Positions 1 to 11,582 of a stretch of DNA of 64,000 nt are shown here, one piece after another (within the stretch, counting starts at the first letter, position 1; each line of letters starts with the position of its first letter). Both the position numbers and the translations under genes were made by a program. Under the pieces are notes generated by a model, which worked only from the letters and a program-made list of their open reading frames with translations, searched no databases and was not told where the DNA came from. This stretch comes from Microbacterium mitrae (lineage in GTDB: Bacteria > Actinomycetota > Actinomycetes > Actinomycetales > Microbacteriaceae), in NCBI RefSeq assembly GCF_008017445.1, contig NZ_VRSW01000001.1, positions 372,001 through 436,000 on the forward strand, read 5' to 3'.

Positions 1-410
1 CTGAGGCTGTATTTGCCGATGGCTGGTTCCGCACCGGCGACATCGTGCGGATGGACCCCGACGGCTTTGTGACCGTGGTCGACCGCATCAAGGAACTCAT
101 CATCACCGGCGGCTTCAACGTCGCCCCGACCGAGGTCGAAAACGTGCTTCGGCAGTTCCCCGGCATTGCCGATGTGGCGGTCGTTGGCCTTCCCAGCTCG
201 CGATCGGGTGAAGAAGTCGTAGCCGCCGTGGTGCTGGAGCCGGGCGCCACCCTCGACGCCAACGCGCTGCGCGAATTCGGTCGCACGATTCTCACCCCCT
301 ACAAGGTTCCGCGCCAGTTCTTTGTGGTCGACGAACTCCCGAAGTCAATGATCGGCAAGGTGCTCCGCCGACAGGTGAAGCAGACCATCCAAGACCTCCT
401 CGCCGAGTAA
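1..410 (+). CDS. Acyl-CoA synthetase / AMP-dependent ligase, C-terminal part (5' end outside window)
   Basis: This is the last ~135 residues of an adenylate-forming ligase; the reading frame is open from base 3. The segment GWFRTGD near the left edge is the conserved ATP-binding Asp region, DRIKELIITGGFNVAPTEVE is the hinge that starts the C-terminal lid domain, and PKSMIGKVLRRQ carries the conserved lysine of the adenylation half-reaction. Such enzymes activate a fatty or other carboxylic acid with ATP and load it on CoA. The exact substrate cannot be read from this part. It ends in TAA at 408-410 and is followed by a repeat-rich gap, so it is the last gene of its unit. Confidence 0.93.
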   Translation, partial: EAVFADGWFRTGDIVRMDPDGFVTVVDRIKELIITGGFNVAPTEVENVLRQFPGIADVAVVGLPSSRSGEEVVAAVVLEPGATLDANALREFGRTILTPYKVPRQFFVVDELPKSMIGKVLRRQVKQTIQDLLAE

Positions 411-460
411 CCCCGGTGCCCCCGGTGCCGGCGGGCGTCAGGGGTCGGGGTTTCCAGGGG

Positions 461-528
461 TTCCGGGGGTTCCGGGGGTTCCGGGGGTTCCGGGGGTTCC
501 GGGGGTTCCGGGGGTTCCGGGGGTTCCG
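461..528. repeat. 9-bp tandem repeat, unit TTCCGGGGG, seven full copies plus one partial
   Basis: Seven identical copies of TTCCGGGGG follow each other from 461 to 523 and a partial eighth copy ends at about 528. The unit contains the GGTTCC core that is over-represented throughout the window. A perfect array of this kind probably changes length by replication slippage. Confidence 0.95.
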
Positions 529-601
529 GCGCGCCCGGTTCTGGGGTGCCGTGGTTCCGGCTTCCGTCGCCAACAGCCAATTCTTCGGTTCCTCCCGGTT
601 C

Positions 602-671
602 TGCAGGAAATCCGTGTACCCCGAAATCTCCGACCAGGGGTTTTCTGACCGAGACGCGAATCTATCCTGCA
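602..671. repeat. 70-bp structured repeat, copy 1
   Basis: Starts with TGCAGGAAAT and ends with ATCCTGCA, so the outer ends are inverted (TGCAGGA/TCCTGCA). Inside, ACCCC and GGGGT can pair. The 41 bases before it (561-601) are repeated exactly before copy 2 (716-756), so a direct repeat of at least ~110 bp with a 155-bp period covers copies 1 and 2. Confidence 0.88.
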
Positions 672-756
672 TATCCACGGCGAGGTTACGGGTTCCGCGG
701 TTCCGAGGTTCCCGGCTTCCGTCGCCAACAGCCAATTCTTCGGTTCCTCCCGGTTC

Positions 757-826
757 TGCAGGAAATCCGTTCACCCCGAAACCTTCGACCAGGGGTTTTC
801 TGGCCGACGTGCGAATTTATCCTGCA
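757..826. repeat. 70-bp structured repeat, copy 2
   Basis: Same length, same inverted ends (TGCAGGA/TCCTGCA) and same internal ACCCC/GGGGT pairing as copy 1, with about ten base differences. It shares the 41-base upstream flank with copy 1. Confidence 0.88.
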
Positions 827-930
827 CAACCGCGGCGAGGTTCCGTCGCCGCTGGCGCTTCGCAGCCAGCCGGAACGCCTCATCGCGACCGAGGCGCGCG
901 CACCCGGTTCAGCAGGACCGCCTCAGGTTA

Positions 931-1000
931 TGCAGGAAATCCGCGCACCCTGGGGTCTCCGACCAGGGGTTTTTCGGACCGGGCGCGAATTTTTCCTGCA
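931..1000. repeat. 70-bp structured repeat, copy 3
   Basis: Exactly 70 bp like the other copies, with the same TGCAGGA/TCCTGCA ends. The internal stem differs on both sides in a compensating way (ACCCTGG pairs with CCAGGGGT), which suggests that the folded form is conserved. The upstream flank is diverged. Confidence 0.85.
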
Positions 1001-1313
1001 CAACCGATCAAAAACCCTTGCGGTAACGCGAAACGCGCGGCGGCGGAACCGTTAGCGCGCGAATGAGCCGTGGGCGTGGCCTCGAGCGGCGAACGGAACC
1101 ATTGGCACCGCAGCGAGCGGAACCGCGGGTCGGCGGCGAGTAGTTGGCGGAACCATCGAGCTCGGAGAACCGCCTGGGCGCGACGCCCGCGCAGGCGGAA
1201 GGCGGGGGCGCTCGACCGGAAAGTTCCTGCACAGGCGGGTCAATTGCGGCGGGGCGCCGCGGGTTCTGTGGATAGTCCGACGGGCGACCGGCGGGCGGTG
1301 CAGGCTCAATGTC

Positions 1314-2141
1314 ATGGACATCGAAGTCGCGCTGCATCGCTGGGGTGGCGCTGCCCGCACGTGGCAGCTCCACCGGTCAGGTGTTTCTGACGGCGATATT
1401 GCCGACGCGGTGCTGTCGGGCCGCGTGATTCGAGCGCGGAAAGGGGTCTACATCGAGAATCGTCGCGACCCGGTCGGCATCGCCGCGACCCACGGCGGCG
1501 CCCTCACCTGCGTTTCTGTGCTGGCGACGCTCGGCATTTGGCTACTGGATTCGCAACCGGAACCACACGTGCAACTAGGGAGGAAGGGGCGCAAGCATAA
1601 GCATCCCCGTTGTCGCTGCGTCGAGCACTATTCGGCGGAGCGAACCCGATTCGGCCGCCAGAGTTGCGCGGATGCCCTGATCGCGGCGATGCAGTGTCTA
1701 ACGACGGAAATGCTGTTCGTCGCTTTCGAGTCGGCCTGGCATCTGGGTTTAATCTCGGCCGATGATCGTCGCCGCATTATCACCGAAGCGCCTCAACGAC
1801 TGGCGCGTTGGCTGCGACGGACGCGAGGAGATGCAGGTTCAGGGCTCGAGTCACTGTTTCGATTTCGGTTGCTGAGGGAAGGAATCACCTTGGAATGCCA
1901 GGTGCACATTCGCGGCGTCGGGAGGGTCGACTTTCGTCACGGGCAGGTGCTGTTTGAGATCGACGGGCGCGAGCACCATGACGGCGACGAAGCGTTCCAT
2001 CGAGATCGAGTCCGCGACGGCGCCGCAACCCGCGCGGGCTACCGCACCGAACGCTTTGACTTCGCAATGATCGTGCACAACTGGCCGCAAACGCTTGCCG
2101 TCGTCAAGGCCGCAATCGCGAGCTCAGATTGGAGGATCTAA
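1314..2141 (+). CDS. DUF559 / AbiEi-type N-terminal domain protein (putative nuclease fold)
   Basis: A 275-residue protein. The first ~60 residues (WQLHRSGVSDGDIADAV then GVYIENR) match the winged-helix/AbiEi-like antitoxin N-domain. The C-terminal ~90 residues, with GVGRVDF, VLFEIDGREHHDG and FHRDRVRDGAATRAGY, have the Vsr/DUF559 restriction-endonuclease-like pattern (D..., E.DG..H, R.RD). Such proteins are abundant orphans in Actinobacteria and their substrate is unknown. No AbiEii partner lies next to it. The start is the ATG at 1314. The family assignment rests on motif memory; the function is open. Confidence 0.8.
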   Translation: MDIEVALHRWGGAARTWQLHRSGVSDGDIADAVLSGRVIRARKGVYIENRRDPVGIAATHGGALTCVSVLATLGIWLLDSQPEPHVQLGRKGRKHKHPRCRCVEHYSAERTRFGRQSCADALIAAMQCLTTEMLFVAFESAWHLGLISADDRRRIITEAPQRLARWLRRTRGDAGSGLESLFRFRLLREGITLECQVHIRGVGRVDFRHGQVLFEIDGREHHDGDEAFHRDRVRDGAATRAGYRTERFDFAMIVHNWPQTLAVVKAAIASSDWRI

Positions 2142-2452
2142 GGCATAGAGGTAGCCGAACACACGGCCTTCATCGCGCCGCCGCCGCGCCGCAACCCGCG
2201 TTGGTCGGATCTCAGCGCGTCTGCAACCTGCCGCCCGAATTCGACCAGCAAGCCATGACCCAACTCACCGGGTGACCACCGACCGCGCCAGGCAGCCCCC
2301 GCCATCCCGCGCCAGCCAGCCACCGCCAACCCGCGTCGGCCAACCGCCAACAGTCTGCGCGCCGGCCAGCGCAAGCTGAGCCAACCGAGCGCACGGCGAC
2401 CATCGCGCCGCGCCAGCAACCCGCGCCAACCACCCACACACAAGCCCCTGTA
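2142..2452. other. C-rich intergenic gap, no gene seen
   Basis: This 311-base gap separates the convergent DUF559 and ligA genes. The plus strand is strongly C-rich, with repeated CAACCCGCG (near 2191, 2327 and 2417) and CCAGC/CCGCC words. Open frames here translate to Trp/Gly/Arg-rich low-complexity strings. No clear terminator hairpin with a U-run was found. Confidence 0.5.
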
Positions 2453-4843
<2,391 letters not shown>

Positions 4844-4849
4844 TCAGAG

Positions 4850-5944
4850 TCAGCCGACCGGAACGGCAGATTCGGTTCGATCAATTGTGAACTGACCGAG
4901 CACCCGTGTTCCGAGGTACAGCACGGCGGTTTGACCCGGCGCGACGCCGTCGAGCGGCTCGTCCGGCGTCACCGTTACGGCACCATCACTCAGCACCGCG
5001 AGCGCCGGAACCGGCTCGGCGTGCGCACGAATCTGCACGTGGCAACGGAATTCGCTCTCAACGGGTGCTGCCCCAGCCCACGAGTATCGGGCACCCTCAA
5101 TCAGCGCGGTAGCCAGAGCTTCCTTGGGGCCAACGATGACGGTGTTCGACACCGGGCGCACCTCCAGCACAAAGCGGGGCTTGCCGTCAGCCGCCGGAAT
5201 TCCAAGGTGCAAACCGCGGCGCTGCCCAACGGTGTACGCGTGCGCGCCCTCGTGAGAGCCCACCACATTACCCTCGCGGTCAACGATGTCACCGGTTGCG
5301 GTGCCGACCTTCTCCGCCAGCCACCCCTTCGTGTCACCGTCCGGGATGAAGCAAATGTCGTGGCTGTCGGGCTTTTGCGCGACCGTCAGGCCGCGCTCGG
5401 CAGCCTCCGCTCGCACCAGAGCCTTAGTGGGCGTGGAACCAAGGGGAAAGTACGTGTGCGCCAGTTGCTCTGCGGTCAGCACGCCCAACACATACGACTG
5501 GTCTTTCGCGTTATCGGCGGCGCGATGCAGTTCAAGACCGCCCTCACCGTCAACGAGGTTGGCGTAGTGTCCGGTACAAACTGCGTCAAAACCCAACTCG
5601 ATGGCGCGTTCCAGCAGCGCCGCGAACTTGATCTTCTCGTTGCACCGCATGCACGGGTTCGGGGTGCGGCCAGCCTGGTATTCCGACACGAAGTCGGCAA
5701 TGACGTCTTCGCGGAACCGCTCGGAAAAGTCCCACACGTAGAAGGGGATCCCCAACTTGTCGGCGGCGCGACGCGCATCCATCGCATCTTCGATCGTGCA
5801 GCAGCCACGAGAGCCGGTGCGGAGGGTTCCGCCGGCGCGCGAAAGCGCCAAGTGCACGCCAACAACCTCGTGACCGGCCTCGACCGCACGGGCCGCGGCA
5901 ACGGCAGAGTCCACTCCACCACTCATGGCAGCCAAAATACGCAT
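4850..5944 (-). CDS. mnmA: tRNA-specific 2-thiouridylase MnmA
   Basis: MnmA makes 2-thiouridine at the wobble base of Glu, Gln and Lys tRNAs, using ATP and persulfide sulfur. The N-terminus [17 protein letters not shown] holds the PP-loop pyrophosphatase motif. The two sulfur-carrying cysteines are in [13 protein letters not shown] and [12 protein letters not shown] start at the ATG at 5944; an in-frame GTG two codons upstream (5950) is possible, and neither has an obvious ribosome binding site. The cysteine desulfurase gene 100 bases upstream on the same strand is the expected sulfur donor, so the pair probably forms one unit. Confidence 0.96.
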   Translation of the reverse strand: MRILAAMSGGVDSAVAAARAVEAGHEVVGVHLALSRAGGTLRTGSRGCCTIEDAMDARRAADKLGIPFYVWDFSERFREDVIADFVSEYQAGRTPNPCMRCNEKIKFAALLERAIELGFDAVCTGHYANLVDGEGGLELHRAADNAKDQSYVLGVLTAEQLAHTYFPLGSTPTKALVRAEAAERGLTVAQKPDSHDICFIPDGDTKGWLAEKVGTATGDIVDREGNVVGSHEGAHAYTVGQRRGLHLGIPAADGKPRFVLEVRPVSNTVIVGPKEALATALIEGARYSWAGAAPVESEFRCHVQIRAHAEPVPALAVLSDGAVTVTPDEPLDGVAPGQTAVLYLGTRVLGQFTIDRTESAVPVG

Positions 5945-6047
5945 AGCCACCAGTTTACGGGCGATGATGCTGGGAGGCTCGGCAATGCCTAATCAACCGC
6001 CATCCACCCGGCACCAGGCAGCACAGCCACAACAGGCGCCAACAGCC

Positions 6048-7208
6048 CTAACGCTTCCCCGTCGCCCGACGGTAAACGTCACCGATCGCGGCAACCACCG
6101 CGTCGATGTCTTCGGCCGTGGTGGTACGCCCCACCGTCATTCGCAGCACACTTCTCGCGTCCGCCTCGCTCCGGCCCATCGCGCGCACCACGTGCGATGG
6201 TTCCGCAATGCCCGCTTGGCATGCCGAGCCGGTTGAGACGGCGATATCGGCGGCATCAAGCAGATAAAGCATCGACTCCCCCGCCGCACCAGGAAACAGA
6301 AAGTGGGCGTTGCCAGGCAGGCGCGCCGTGCGATCTCCCAGCAGTTCGGATTGCGGAACCTCGGCAGCGACGCCCGCGATCAGTGCGTCACGAAGCTGCT
6401 GCAGTCGCGCATCTTCTTGCTGCCGTTCGGCAAAGGTGGCTTCGGCTGCGGCCGCAAACGCGGCAGCCGACGGCGCATCGGGCGTGCCTGCGCGGAGCCC
6501 GCGTTGGGCCGCACCCCCGTGGTGCAGCGCGGTAATTTTCGCCTGCCGCGACACCACGAGCGCGCCAATCGAGGGGGGTCCGCCAACTTTGTGCGCCGAC
6601 ACACTCATGAGGTGTGCGCCGCCTCCGGCAGAGCGAGCGAGGCCCGAGAACGGCAATTCGAGATGCCCAAACGATGCGACAGCGTCAAGGTGTAGCGGAA
6701 CCCCGGCAACGGCGGCTGCTTCGGCCAGCGCTGTGGCGTCATTAATGGTTCCGGCCTCGTTGTTCGCGACGATCGCCGTGGCGGCTGCGACATCTGCCGC
6801 GAGCGCTGCCGCGAAGGATGCGACGGGAATGCGGGCCGTGTCATCGAGCGCGACGGCGCGAACCTCGGCACCATCATCGGTTCGCAGCCATTCGACAGCA
6901 TCGAGGGTGGCGTGGTGTTCGCCATCAGGCAGCACGATGACCGATCGGTCTGCCGGGCGGGAGAACCACAGACCTTTTAGTGCCAGGTTGATCGCTTCTG
7001 TGCCGCCCGAGGTGAAGACAACTTCGATCGGGTCGCACCCCAGCACAACGGCCAAGCGTTCTCTCGCGTCTTCCAGCATCCGCCTGGCAGCCTGGCCCGA
7101 CCGGTGGATTGACGACGGGTTTCCCACGGTGTCGATCGCGTCAAGCCACGCGTCGCGCGCTTCGGGGCGCAACGGCGTGGTGGCGGCGTGATCGAGATAC
7201 ACGGTCAT
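6048..7208 (-). CDS. Cysteine desulfurase (NifS/IscS class)
   Basis: A 386-residue PLP enzyme that moves sulfur from cysteine onto its own active-site cysteine. Motifs seen: YLDHAATTPLRPEA at the N-terminus, NNEAGTIND, the PLP-binding lysine in VSAHKVGGPPSIGAL, and the catalytic cysteine in STGSACQAGI near the C-terminus. It precedes mnmA on the same strand, which suggests that its persulfide feeds tRNA thiolation. Whether it also serves Fe-S assembly cannot be told, because no iscU or suf gene is in the window. Start ATG at 7208. Confidence 0.95.
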   Translation of the reverse strand: MTVYLDHAATTPLRPEARDAWLDAIDTVGNPSSIHRSGQAARRMLEDARERLAVVLGCDPIEVVFTSGGTEAINLALKGLWFSRPADRSVIVLPDGEHHATLDAVEWLRTDDGAEVRAVALDDTARIPVASFAAALAADVAAATAIVANNEAGTINDATALAEAAAVAGVPLHLDAVASFGHLELPFSGLARSAGGGAHLMSVSAHKVGGPPSIGALVVSRQAKITALHHGGAAQRGLRAGTPDAPSAAAFAAAAEATFAERQQEDARLQQLRDALIAGVAAEVPQSELLGDRTARLPGNAHFLFPGAAGESMLYLLDAADIAVSTGSACQAGIAEPSHVVRAMGRSEADARSVLRMTVGRTTTAEDIDAVVAAIGDVYRRATGKR

Positions 7209-7219
7209 GCTTCTATGTT

Positions 7220-7307
7220 GTCACTCTCGCTCGCCGATGGCGTCACTCTCGCTCCGCAATGGCGGCACTCTCGCTCGCCGATGGAGGCACTCTCGCCTTG
7301 CGATGCA
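7220..7307. repeat. 22-bp tandem repeat, four imperfect copies
   Basis: Units start at 7220, 7242, 7264 and 7286, each exactly 22 bp, with consensus GTCACTCTCGCTCGCCGATGG plus one base. Units 1 and 3 are closest; unit 4 is the most diverged. The array lies in the divergent gap between the cysteine desulfurase (starting at 7208) and glgX (starting at 7387), so it may sit in or near their promoters. Confidence 0.88.
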
Positions 7308-7386
7308 GACGCGGGCGACCAACCCGCCGCGGGCGTTGACCGTATTGCGCGCTGTTCCGTAAGCGCTTGCACTTATGCTGTAACGC

Positions 7387-9459
7387 ATGGCGACCGACGT
7401 GACCGCACCCGAACTGCTCTCCGAAACGCTTGACCGACTGGGCGTTACCCTTGTCGACGGTCAGGCGACCGTGCGCGTTTGGTCCCGCAACGCGACCGCG
7501 ATTGAACTGGTGACGTTCAACGAGGCCGACCTTGACTGGGTGACTCAGACCATTCCCCTCACGCGCGGTGACGGCCACGTGTGGGAGGTCACGACCGACG
7601 CACTGTCGGTGGGCACGCACTACGCCTTTCGTGCCGACGGGGCGATCGGAAGCCGGTTTAACCCGGAGCAGATTCTGATCGACCCGTATTCTCGGGGCCT
7701 TGCGCAGGGGCACGGCTACGACGATTTTCGTAGCGTGGTCGTAGACACCGGCTTTGACTGGGACGGCGCCACCAAGCCGATGATCCCGCTGGACGAGACG
7801 ATCATCTACGAGGGTCACCTCAAGGGCATGAGCAAGCGCCACCCCGATGTTCCTGCCGCGCTGCACGGCACCTATGCGGGCCTCGGGCATCCGGCGATGA
7901 TCGAGCACTTCCGTTCGCTGGGCATCACCACGATCGAGCTACTCCCGGTGCACCACTTCATTTCGGAACCACGACTGCTGCAGCAGGGGTTGGCCAACTA
8001 CTGGGGCTACAACACGCTCAACTTCTTCACCCCGCACGCGCCCTACGCGACCGTGCAGGCGCGTCGCGAGGGCCCGTCTGCGGTGCTCCGCGAGTTCAAA
8101 GAGATGGTGAAGGCGCTGCACGAAGCCGGGCTCGAAGTCATTCTCGACGTGGTGTACAACCACACGTCTGAGGAAGGCCCCGGCGGGCCAACGTCGAGTC
8201 TGCGCGGCTTGGACGACGCCGACTACTACCGGCAGAACCCGGAGACCGGGCAGTACATCGACACGACGGGTGTGGGCAATACCCTCAACACGGCAACTCC
8301 GGCCGCCGCCCGTCTCGTGCTCGACTCCCTTCGCTACTGGGCAGAGGAGGTACAGATCGACGGGTTCCGCTTTGACCTGGCAACCTCCCTCGGCCGCGAC
8401 GCGTCCCACACCTTCACTCCCGAGCACCCGCTGTTGCAGGCAATTCTCGACGACCCGATTCTGAAGAACACGAAGCTGATCGCGGAACCATGGGACGTCG
8501 GCATCGACGGATGGAAGACCGGCGGATTTGGTGACGGTTGGCAGGAATGGAACGACCGCTACCGCGACCGCGTGCGCAACTTCTGGCTCAGCGACATCGA
8601 CTACGCGCGCCGCGCCAGCGTGGCGCCCGCCGGCATCGGTGGATTCGCCACGCGCCTGGCGGGTTCGGCGAACACCTTCTCCCCCGAGCGAGGCCCACTG
8701 GCCAGCGTGAACTTTGTCACCGCGCATGACGGCTTCACCATGCGCGACCTCGTGTCGTACTCGACGAAGAATAACCTCGACAACGGTGAGCACAATCGAG
8801 ACGGCGCCGACACCAACCGTTCGTTCAACCACGGCGCCGAAGGCATCACCGACGACTCGGCGATCCGAGCGCTGCGCCGCAAGGCCATGCGCAATCTGTT
8901 TGGCACCCTGCTGCTGTCTGCCGGCACCCCGATGATCACCGCGGGCGATGAAACGGGGCGCACCCAGCGCGGCAACAACAACGCGTACTGCCACGACTCT
9001 GAGCTGACATGGTTGTCATGGCAGCTGGAGCAGTGGCAGGTCAATCTGCGCGCCCACGTTGCTCGACTCATTGAGCTTCGACGCACCAACGCCGCGCTTC
9101 GCCCGGCACGTTTCGCTGAGTTGGGACGACACGTTCCCGGCTCCAGCGAGATGGACTGGTACGACGAAAACGGCGACACCATGTCGAGCGAGCGTTGGAA
9201 TGATCCGGAACACCGCACGCTGCAATATTTCTCGGCGGAGACTCCGGTGGAGGGTAAGCCACGCAACCGCATCCTGCTGATCGTGCATGGCAAGGAGTCC
9301 CCCGTCGAGGTCGTGCTGCCTCAGGTGGCCGGCGTCACGCGGTTCCGCTCGCTGTGGTCCAGCGAAGAAGAGGCGCCGCTGCCGGCTCGCTCCACCTTCT
9401 CGGCGGGCGATTCTGTGCCGCTGCAGGGCACTGCAATGCACCTGTTCGCGGCCGAGTGA
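7387..9459 (+). CDS. glgX: Glycogen debranching enzyme GlgX (isoamylase type)
   Basis: A 690-residue GH13 enzyme that hydrolyses alpha-1,6 branches. It has an N-terminal CBM48-like beta domain (VRVWSRNATAIELV) and the four GH13 signature regions: DVVYNHT, GFRFDLATS with the nucleophile Asp near residue 328, LIAEPWDVG with the acid/base Glu near 365, and VTAHDG near 446. The start is the ATG at 7387. It heads glgX-glgE-glgB, with glgE beginning 57 bases downstream, so the three enzymes for debranching, elongation and branching are probably co-expressed. Confidence 0.96.
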   Translation: MATDVTAPELLSETLDRLGVTLVDGQATVRVWSRNATAIELVTFNEADLDWVTQTIPLTRGDGHVWEVTTDALSVGTHYAFRADGAIGSRFNPEQILIDPYSRGLAQGHGYDDFRSVVVDTGFDWDGATKPMIPLDETIIYEGHLKGMSKRHPDVPAALHGTYAGLGHPAMIEHFRSLGITTIELLPVHHFISEPRLLQQGLANYWGYNTLNFFTPHAPYATVQARREGPSAVLREFKEMVKALHEAGLEVILDVVYNHTSEEGPGGPTSSLRGLDDADYYRQNPETGQYIDTTGVGNTLNTATPAAARLVLDSLRYWAEEVQIDGFRFDLATSLGRDASHTFTPEHPLLQAILDDPILKNTKLIAEPWDVGIDGWKTGGFGDGWQEWNDRYRDRVRNFWLSDIDYARRASVAPAGIGGFATRLAGSANTFSPERGPLASVNFVTAHDGFTMRDLVSYSTKNNLDNGEHNRDGADTNRSFNHGAEGITDDSAIRALRRKAMRNLFGTLLLSAGTPMITAGDETGRTQRGNNNAYCHDSELTWLSWQLEQWQVNLRAHVARLIELRRTNAALRPARFAELGRHVPGSSEMDWYDENGDTMSSERWNDPEHRTLQYFSAETPVEGKPRNRILLIVHGKESPVEVVLPQVAGVTRFRSLWSSEEEAPLPARSTFSAGDSVPLQGTAMHLFAAE

Positions 9460-9515
9460 CACGCAGGTTACGTTTCACTCACCCGCTCATCGCGTTCCCG
9501 TTGTAGATTCAAGGC

Positions 9516-11582
9516 GTGTCCGCACTTCAGAGCATCACTTCGGTCCGTAGTACCTGCCCAATCCCGCTGCGCCCTGCGCCCGCATGGCAAAAGAAACGCA
9601 CCACGCTCAGTGGGCGTATTCCGCTCAGCCATGTGGTTCCGGCGGCGCCCGGCGGCTACCGCCCGAAGGGCTATGTTGGCGAGGTCATACCGTTTGAGGC
9701 CACCGCGTTTCGCGAAGGTCATGACCTGATCGGCGTGCAGGTGCGCCTCACCGCGCCCAGCGGAGAGCAGAGCCTGCATCGCCTGCAGAACACCGGAACG
9801 GGCCTTGACCGCTGGCGCGTGTTGATCGCTCCGCTGGAACAAGGGGTGTGGACATACCAGTTCGAATCCTTCGGCGACGACTACGCGACGTGGCAACACG
9901 CCGCTCACCTCAAGCTCGCTGCCGATGTCGACGTTGACGTCATGCGCGAGGCCGGAGCGCTCGTTTTGGAACGGGCCGTCGCCACGGGCAAGCATCCCGC
10001 GGCCGACAAGGCCCGCCTGAACGCCGCCATCGCGACGCTCCGCTCCGCAGACGCCGACACTACTGACGCGCTCGCCGTCGTCGATGACGCTGAGCTTGCC
10101 GCGGTGCTGTTTGCGCGCCCCGTGATGTCTCTCATCACGGTCGACACGCCGCGCAAGCTCTTGGTCGAGCGTCAGCGCGCCGGCGTTGGCAGCTGGTACG
10201 AGTTCTTCCCGCGTTCTGAGGGCGCCAAACGCCTCGCCGACGGAACCATCGCATCCGGAACCTTCGCGACGGCACAGCGGCGCCTGGCGGAAGTTGCCGC
10301 CATGGGATTCGACGTGGTGTATCTGCCGCCGATCCACCCGATCGGAACCATCAACCGTAAGGGCCCCAACAACACGCTGGTTGCCGCCGAGGGCGACCCG
10401 GGCTCCCCCTGGGCCATCGGCTCGGCTGCTGGCGGCCATGATGCAATTCATCCCGACCTCGGAACGCTCAAAGACTTCCGCGCGTTTGTCAGCGCAGCGC
10501 GCAAGGAGGGCATTGAGATTGCCATCGATCTTGCGCTGCAGGCGGCGCCCGACCACCCGTGGGTGACGGAACACCCCGAATGGTTCACGACGCTGCCGGA
10601 CGGAACCATCGCGTACGCCGAAAATCCGCCCAAGAAGTACCAAGACATTTACCCGATCAACTTCGACAATGATCCCGAGGGTATCCGTGCCGAAGTGCTG
10701 CGGGTGGTGCGGCACTGGATTGCGCAGGGCGTGACCATCTTCCGCGTCGACAACCCGCACACCAAGCCGCTGCAGTTTTGGGAGTGGCTCATTGCCGAGG
10801 TGCTGCGCGAAGACCCTGACATCGTTTTTCTCGCCGAGGCGTTCACCCGCCCGGCGCCGCTTCAGGCACTGGCCGCGGCCGGATTCCAGCAGAGCTACAC
10901 CTACTTCACGTGGCGCAACACCAAGACCGAGCTCGCCGAGTTCCTCACCGGCCTTGCCACGGAAACGGCAGATTTCTTGCGGCCAAACCTGTTCGTCAAC
11001 ACCCCGGATATTCTCACCGAGTACCTGCAGTATGGCGGGCGCGCGGCCTTCGCCATCCGCGCGATCGTTGCCGCCACGGCGGCACCGACGTGGGGGGTTT
11101 ACGCCGGGTACGAGCTGTTTGAGTCGGTCGCACGCCCCGGAGCGGAAGAGAATATCGACAGTGAAAAGTACGAGTACAAGCTGCGCGACTTCGCCGCAGC
11201 GGAGGCTGCCGGAGATTCGCTGGCGCCGCTGCTTCGAACGCTCAATGCCATTCGCGATGTGCACCCCGCTCTCGAACAGCTCCGATCGTTCACCGTTCAT
11301 GACTCAGAAGACGATGCGATTCTCGTCTACTCCAAGCACATCGATGCGGCACTCAGCCCGCAGGGCAAGGCCGACACCATCATCGTCGTGGTGAACGTTG
11401 ACCCACACTCCGTGCGTGAAACCATGGTCCACCTCGACACCAGCGTGTTTGGCATCCAACCCGGCGAGCAGTTCGCCGTCGTTGACCTGCTGACCGGTGC
11501 CGAGTGGACGTGGGGCGATCACAACTACGTTCGGCTTGACGCATTCACGCAGCCGGCACACATCCTGTGGGTGAAGCGATGA
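9516..11582 (+). CDS. glgE: Alpha-1,4-glucan:maltose-1-phosphate maltosyltransferase GlgE
   Basis: A 688-residue GH13_3 enzyme. It elongates alpha-1,4-glucans by transferring maltosyl units from maltose-1-phosphate, the central step of the actinobacterial GlgE pathway. The hallmark IFRVDNPHTKPLQFWEW, with the nucleophile Asp near residue 411, and VFLAEAFTRP, with the acid/base Glu near 440, are both present, as is the N-terminal S-domain with YRPKGYVGE. The start is the GTG at 9516 (Met-Ser-Ala-Leu-Gln). The stop overlaps the glgB start (ATGA). treS, pep2, glgC and glgM, which would supply maltose-1-phosphate, are not in the window. Three CGGAACCA motifs lie inside (10241, 10343, 10601). Confidence 0.96.
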   Translation: MSALQSITSVRSTCPIPLRPAPAWQKKRTTLSGRIPLSHVVPAAPGGYRPKGYVGEVIPFEATAFREGHDLIGVQVRLTAPSGEQSLHRLQNTGTGLDRWRVLIAPLEQGVWTYQFESFGDDYATWQHAAHLKLAADVDVDVMREAGALVLERAVATGKHPAADKARLNAAIATLRSADADTTDALAVVDDAELAAVLFARPVMSLITVDTPRKLLVERQRAGVGSWYEFFPRSEGAKRLADGTIASGTFATAQRRLAEVAAMGFDVVYLPPIHPIGTINRKGPNNTLVAAEGDPGSPWAIGSAAGGHDAIHPDLGTLKDFRAFVSAARKEGIEIAIDLALQAAPDHPWVTEHPEWFTTLPDGTIAYAENPPKKYQDIYPINFDNDPEGIRAEVLRVVRHWIAQGVTIFRVDNPHTKPLQFWEWLIAEVLREDPDIVFLAEAFTRPAPLQALAAAGFQQSYTYFTWRNTKTELAEFLTGLATETADFLRPNLFVNTPDILTEYLQYGGRAAFAIRAIVAATAAPTWGVYAGYELFESVARPGAEENIDSEKYEYKLRDFAAAEAAGDSLAPLLRTLNAIRDVHPALEQLRSFTVHDSEDDAILVYSKHIDAALSPQGKADTIIVVVNVDPHSVRETMVHLDTSVFGIQPGEQFAVVDLLTGAEWTWGDHNYVRLDAFTQPAHILWVKR

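Larger units (their letters stand above)
411..1313. other. Repeat-rich intergenic region without a credible gene
   Basis: About 900 bases between the ligase and the DUF559 gene. Open frames on both strands are low-complexity translations of the repeats (Pro/Glu, Gly/Phe strings), so I reject them. The region holds a 9-bp tandem array (461-528), three 70-bp structured repeats (602-671, 757-826, 931-1000) and several copies of the GGAACC/GGTTCC motif (for example at 1094 and 1148). A lone TTCCTGCA near 1223 resembles the outer end of the 70-bp repeat. Confidence 0.6.

Noticed and set aside
292..774. Proline/glutamate-repeat proteins in the 0.3-1.0 kb region
   Set aside because: They are translations of the 9-bp tandem array; all frames are open because the period is a multiple of three.
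9850..9880. tRNA T-loop-like word GTTCGAATCC
   Set aside because: It is inside glgE with no cloverleaf stems around it.
9468..11300. Long open frame on the minus strand opposite glgE (610 codons)
   Set aside because: The plus-strand GlgE has all catalytic motifs. The antisense frame is a by-product of high G+C and codon bias, with no recognisable domain.
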